This document shows positions 33,036-36,384 of a stretch of 36,384 nucleotides of DNA, piece after piece. The stretch is taken from assembly GCA_964550915.1 (NCBI GenBank), contig CAZKBY010000001.1, positions 1 to 36,384 on the forward strand. The letters run 5' to 3'. Numbering within the stretch: the stretch's first letter is position 1; each line of letters opens with the position of its first letter. A program made the translations under genes and the position numbers. The DNA comes from JARYMI01 sp964550915. GTDB lineage: Bacteria > Acidobacteriota > Aminicenantia > Aminicenantales > UBA8522. The notes under the pieces were generated by a model that ran no database searches, was not told the DNA's origin, and worked only from the letters and a program-made list of their open reading frames with translations.

Positions 33036-33541
33036 AACCAAAACGCATTTCCAAGGATGACTATTACTTAGGCATCGCCAAGGAAGTCGCGCGGCGGAGC
33101 ACCTGCTTCCGGCGCTCCATCGGCGCCATCATCGTCCGGGACGACGAGATCATCTCCACCGGATACGTCGGCGCTCCCCGGAAGACAAAGGACAGCTTCG
33201 AACATGGCTTCTGCCTTCGTGATAGGCTGGGAATCCCTCACGGCGAACGCTACGAGCTCTGCCGGAGCGTCCACGCCGAGCAGAACGCCATCATCAACGC
33301 CGCCCGGGCCGGGGTCAGCCTGCTCGGCGGAAACATGTACATTTACGGCCTCATCTACGAAACAGGCCAGCCCATCAATGCCTTCCCCTGTTTTATCTGC
33401 AAGAAGATGATCATCAATGCCGGGCTCGACCGCATCATCTGCTCGACGGCCTCCGGAAAGAAGAAAGTTTTTCGTGTCAAACGCTGGACCGAAGACTGGA
33501 CCAGGGGCGACATTCTCGACGACAAACACCAGTACGGATGA
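33032..33541 (+). CDS. Deoxycytidylate (dCMP) deaminase
   Basis: A 169-residue zinc deaminase that converts dCMP to dUMP, the precursor for thymidylate. Zinc ligands are His81 in VHAEQNAI (with Glu83 as the proton shuttle), and Cys120 and Cys123 in PCFICKKMI. RRSTCFRRSIGAIIV at the N-terminus and YVGAPR fit the dCMP/ComEB group rather than tRNA or cytidine deaminases. Length is normal. It is translationally coupled to the kinase-like gene and followed by a weak hairpin/T-run. Confidence 0.9.
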   Translation: MKPKRISKDDYYLGIAKEVARRSTCFRRSIGAIIVRDDEIISTGYVGAPRKTKDSFEHGFCLRDRLGIPHGERYELCRSVHAEQNAIINAARAGVSLLGGNMYIYGLIYETGQPINAFPCFICKKMIINAGLDRIICSTASGKKKVFRVKRWTEDWTRGDILDDKHQYG

Positions 33542-33542
33542 G

Positions 33543-33570
33543 CGGGCTAAAAGGCGCTTCTGCCCGTTTT
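33543..33570 (+). terminator. Weak intrinsic terminator after dCMP deaminase
   Basis: CGGGC (33543-33547) pairs with GCCCG (33562-33566), with an inner AAG/CTT, followed by TTTT. It begins one base after the stop codon. Only four T make it a modest candidate. Confidence 0.4.
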
Positions 33571-33641
33571 GGAGACGGCCAACGAAAAAAGGCAAGAAAA
33601 TTTTCATCAAAAAACGACTTCAATTAGCCGGAACAAAATAA

Positions 33642-35882
33642 ATGATTCTCTATCGCCCAGACCTGCGGTCAACGGAAGAGGGAAGGTCCCGGTTCAGGAA
33701 GAAGATATTGCCTGGCTGGTCCCGTCTTCGCCCCGATAGGGTGACTGGCAGATCACCGTCCGTGTTCAGGTTAATCTCTATTATTTCTATATTTTCTATA
33801 GGAATAATATATATCGCTGCCCCCTTGTCCGCCCAGGAAACTCAGGCTCAAGCCCGAGTAAACCTTCTCCAGCTCCTCGGGATCACTCCCTCTCCCGAAT
33901 CCATCGATTACGTCCAGAACAAAACCCAGTTCCAGCTCCACACGCTTCTCACCGAACAGCGGCATCCCAAGACTTGGAACCTGAGCGAGCGAATAGAAAC
34001 CGATGTCGCCGACGGCCTGCGAATGCTCTTTTCAGTGGACGAGGACATCATCACGCGTCTGCAAGCCCTGGCGGCCGACCCGGGAGCAATCGAATCGCTC
34101 GCCGAGGCGCTCGAGGAAGCCATCCTCTCCGGCCGCCAGATTTATGTTTACGGCTGCGGCGCTACGGGACGCTTGGCCAAGCAGATGGAAAGCTCTTTCT
34201 GGCGGCCCTTCTGGCGGCGCCTTAAGGCTGATGAGAAAATCTGGGCCAAGCTCGAGCCCCATCTCACGGCCGAAATCGAGGACAGGCTCATCGGCGAGAT
34301 GACTGGTGCCGACCGGGCACTGATCAGCTCTCTTGAAGGCTTCGAAGACCTCCAGCTCATCGGCCGGCTTCAGCTCGCTGACCGGGGAATAAAAAAGGGA
34401 GACGTCGTCATCTGCGTCACCGAAGGCGGCGAAACCTCGTCGGTCATCGGGACCATCCTGGCTGCCCTCAACCAATGGAAGGAGGCCGGCCTCTCCGACC
34501 CGACTGAAACCCGAAAGCATCTTTATTTCGTCTACAACAATCCCGACGACAGGCTCCTCCCCTTCCTGCGGAGCCGCCTTGTTCTGGAAGAGCCGGGCAT
34601 CACCAAAATAAACTTGACCACCGGCCCGCAGGCGATTACCGGCTCAACCCGGATGCAGGCCACGACCATCGAAACCTTCGTTATCGGGCAGGCTCTCCAA
34701 GAAGCGACTCTCCGCGTCCTTAAAAGTTATCTCACGAAAAAAGAGCTGGCCCGGGTCGGGTTCGACAACCCTCCCCCGCTAACAGACAGGCTGAGGGAGT
34801 TTTCCTCCATCCTGAATGAGATAAAGAAGAACATCCCGGCCATCACAGAGTTCACCGCCCTCGAGGCGCAGACCTACAAGGAAAGCTCTTTCTCTACCTA
34901 TTTCGCCGATAGAGCCCTGATCACCGTCTTCATCGATAGCACCGAGCGAAGCCCGACATTCCGCCTCTATCCCTTAGACACGACAAAAGAGCCCAAAAGA
35001 AAATGCTGGATCCAGGTCTGGACACCGGCCGCCAGCCTGTCGGAAGCCTGGCAGTCCTTTCTGGGCCGGCCTTTCCGGGGGCTCACCGCCTCTTTCTACC
35101 AGAAACATTTCGAGGAAGAAATCGATGACCCATACCTCAGGGCCGCAGCGCTTGAAAGCCTGAAGAAGGCGGGCGACGACCAGCAGTCACTCTATGACTT
35201 TTCTTTCGGCGAAAACAACATCAAGAAGCGCGGGCCGAAAAAAGGCGACCTGGCCGTCATGATCCTTTTCTCGCCCGAGGAGGAAGAGCTCAAAAGAGAG
35301 GATTCTCCCTGCCGCCGCTTTGCCGACCTTTGTCTCCGGAGCGGGGCCAGTCTTGCCCTCATCGTCGTCGGAAAGAGCCCGGCCAAAAGCATTGGCGATT
35401 TCATTCCGGGAGCAAGAGGACCTTGCATCTCGCTTTCTTTGTCGGAAAGAAACGATCCCTTTGGCGTCAACCGCCATATCGGGTTAAAAACTCTCCTCAA
35501 TGCCCACTCGACAGCGGTCATGACCCGGCTGGGCAAGGTCATCGGCAATACCATGACTAACGTCAGCCCCAGTAACCTCAAGCTCATCGGCCGGGCCACC
35601 TATCTAGTCCAGTCGCACGTCAACGACATCCTGAGCCGGCCGGCCTGGGTGAGCCGGTACGGCGTGCGCGAGCCCATATCTTATGGCGAAGCCAACGCTG
35701 TCCTTTATGACGCTATCGCCTTCATGAAAGAAAAAAAGGAAGCCGGCCAGACGGCTGAAGTGGCTCTATCCATTATCCGCATCCTGGAATCCCTCCGCCA
35801 GAACAGCGGCGTCTCCCAAGAGGAAGCCTTGGACCTTGTCACGACCGTCGGCTTGAGCAAGTATCTTTCTTCATTAACATAA
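33642..35882 (+). CDS. Exported double-SIS protein related to glucokinase regulatory protein / MurQ etherase
   Basis: A 746-residue protein. A hydrophobic segment at 42-60 ends in APLSAQ, a likely signal-peptide cleavage region. With the ATG at 33642 the N-region is long; a GTG at 33741 (residue 34) would give a normal signal peptide. The first SIS domain has VYGCGATGRLAKQ (169-181), LEGFEDL with Glu232, EGGETSSVIG (261-270), and later TGPQAITGSTRMQATT, the MurQ/GKRP signature. A second SIS-like domain contains LIVVGKSP and MTNVSPSNLKLIGRA, like the MurQ MVDVKPTNEKL block. MurQ's first catalytic Glu (SEC segment) is Ser here (ESSF), as GKRP also lacks it, so etherase activity is doubtful. A periplasmic sugar-phosphate or muropeptide-related binding role is possible but not shown. 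Confidence 0.65.
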   Translation: MILYRPDLRSTEEGRSRFRKKILPGWSRLRPDRVTGRSPSVFRLISIISIFSIGIIYIAAPLSAQETQAQARVNLLQLLGITPSPESIDYVQNKTQFQLHTLLTEQRHPKTWNLSERIETDVADGLRMLFSVDEDIITRLQALAADPGAIESLAEALEEAILSGRQIYVYGCGATGRLAKQMESSFWRPFWRRLKADEKIWAKLEPHLTAEIEDRLIGEMTGADRALISSLEGFEDLQLIGRLQLADRGIKKGDVVICVTEGGETSSVIGTILAALNQWKEAGLSDPTETRKHLYFVYNNPDDRLLPFLRSRLVLEEPGITKINLTTGPQAITGSTRMQATTIETFVIGQALQEATLRVLKSYLTKKELARVGFDNPPPLTDRLREFSSILNEIKKNIPAITEFTALEAQTYKESSFSTYFADRALITVFIDSTERSPTFRLYPLDTTKEPKRKCWIQVWTPAASLSEAWQSFLGRPFRGLTASFYQKHFEEEIDDPYLRAAALESLKKAGDDQQSLYDFSFGENNIKKRGPKKGDLAVMILFSPEEEELKREDSPCRRFADLCLRSGASLALIVVGKSPAKSIGDFIPGARGPCISLSLSERNDPFGVNRHIGLKTLLNAHSTAVMTRLGKVIGNTMTNVSPSNLKLIGRATYLVQSHVNDILSRPAWVSRYGVREPISYGEANAVLYDAIAFMKEKKEAGQTAEVALSIIRILESLRQNSGVSQEEALDLVTTVGLSKYLSSLT

Positions 35883-36113
35883 TGCGATATTAGAAGGGAA
35901 CAATTCTCAGGAAGGACCGTTCCGTTGATCATAGATAGCCTAAGCAGAGAGCGTGCTTCAAGCGAGCTAACCTGTTTCTCAATAAAGAAATCTTGCTGTG
36001 GCCGGAGTGTACCATCTCCGACATCCTGAGCGGACTGTCATTTATCGGGTGTTATTTCATTACTTACGCTCCGATTTATCATCCCCAACGATAGGAGGGA
36101 GCAATATTGGCCC

Positions 36114-36384
36114 TTGAGCGATCGTTCAACCGGCGCAGCAGAAAACGAAATGCTTATCCAAAACCTACACGCATTTTATCTGAGCGCCGGTCGTTACAAA
36201 GAGCGCCTTGAACCGGCCATAAAAGCGGCCGGAAAAAATCCAAGCCTGAACACCAAGCTCCTGATCCTGATGGCCTATGGGTTAAACGGGGTGCAGGACC
36301 AAGCCTTTTTCCTGATGGAAGAAGTGCACGTCTCCTGCGGGGCCGAGGGAACTTTTCAAAACATCGTCCTGTTTGGCACAGCTC
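36114..36384 (+). CDS. TPR-like protein, 3' partial at the window end
   Basis: The frame is open from 36030 to the window edge. It reads helical sequence such as LHAFYLSAGRYKERLEPA and LLILMAYGLNGVQDQAFFLM, which looks like TPR helix pairs, so the gene continues beyond the window. The start is unclear: TTG at 36114 and ATG at 36150 are in frame. A strong AGGAGG (36093-36098) instead suits a TTG at 36107 in another frame, which stops after 34 codons. This may mean a frameshift near the start. The 35883-36092 stretch before it has no gene I can support. The function is unknown. Confidence 0.4.
   Translation, partial: MSDRSTGAAENEMLIQNLHAFYLSAGRYKERLEPAIKAAGKNPSLNTKLLILMAYGLNGVQDQAFFLMEEVHVSCGAEGTFQNIVLFGTA

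Overview
The window is a chromosomal segment of a diderm (Gram-negative type) bacterium. It carries sedoheptulose-7-phosphate isomerase (lipopolysaccharide heptose pathway), a complete type IV pilus motor/regulator operon, and an endonuclease-type MutL with no MutH. The gene content, the GspG-like pilins and the many TMTC-like (TPR plus GT-C membrane) proteins resemble Acidobacteriota or Candidatus Aminicenantes. That placement is an inference from general resemblance; there is no rRNA in the window to prove it. No insertion sequence, phage gene, CRISPR array or replication origin was seen.

Layout. (1) 1-1502: 3' part of an unusual fusion of an aminotransferase with an HPr-kinase/PEPCK-like P-loop domain. 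(2) 1570-3114, minus strand: gmhA and a PlsC-type acyltransferase. (3) 3299-13947: a comparatively AT-rich block of six polytopic membrane proteins (three GT-C-like proteins, a PAP2/Aur1-like protein and two TMTC-like proteins), four of which end in TPR repeats. (4) 22286 down to 14062, minus strand: pilB-pilT-pilC-pilS-pilR followed by two tandem GspG-like pilins. A near-consensus sigma-54 promoter and candidate PilR half-sites lie between pilR and the first pilin, and an intrinsic terminator lies between the two pilins. (5) 22287-22684: a gene-free stretch with paired-arm structure, then tRNA-Pro(TGG) and tRNA-Arg(TCT). (6) 31108 down to 22900, minus strand: a tightly packed operon ctpA-rpiB-SHMT-like-purD-purE-mtaB-mutL, with ATGA overlaps at two junctions. 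(7) 31445-33541, plus strand: tatA-tatC, a P-loop nucleotide-kinase-like gene and dCMP deaminase, followed by an exported GKRP/MurQ-like double-SIS protein and the start of a TPR-like gene cut by the window end.

How the genes work together. PilB, PilT and PilC assemble and retract a pilus. PilS/PilR with sigma-54 switches on the pilin pair. The membrane GT-C/TMTC/PAP2 block sits directly downstream of the pilins and is a plausible lipid-linked sugar and pilin- or surface-glycosylation module (inference). In the minus-strand operon, RpiB feeds ribose phosphate to PRPP, the SHMT-like enzyme could supply glycine, PurD joins phosphoribosylamine to glycine, and PurE acts later in the same purine pathway. 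MtaB (tRNA modification) and MutL (mismatch repair) follow.

Start codons were adjusted for five genes (3299, 10048, 13947, 22286, 31665). For the first four the longer frames use TTG starts, and in three of these (3233, 10081, 22322) the TTG lies upstream of or inside a plausible promoter.
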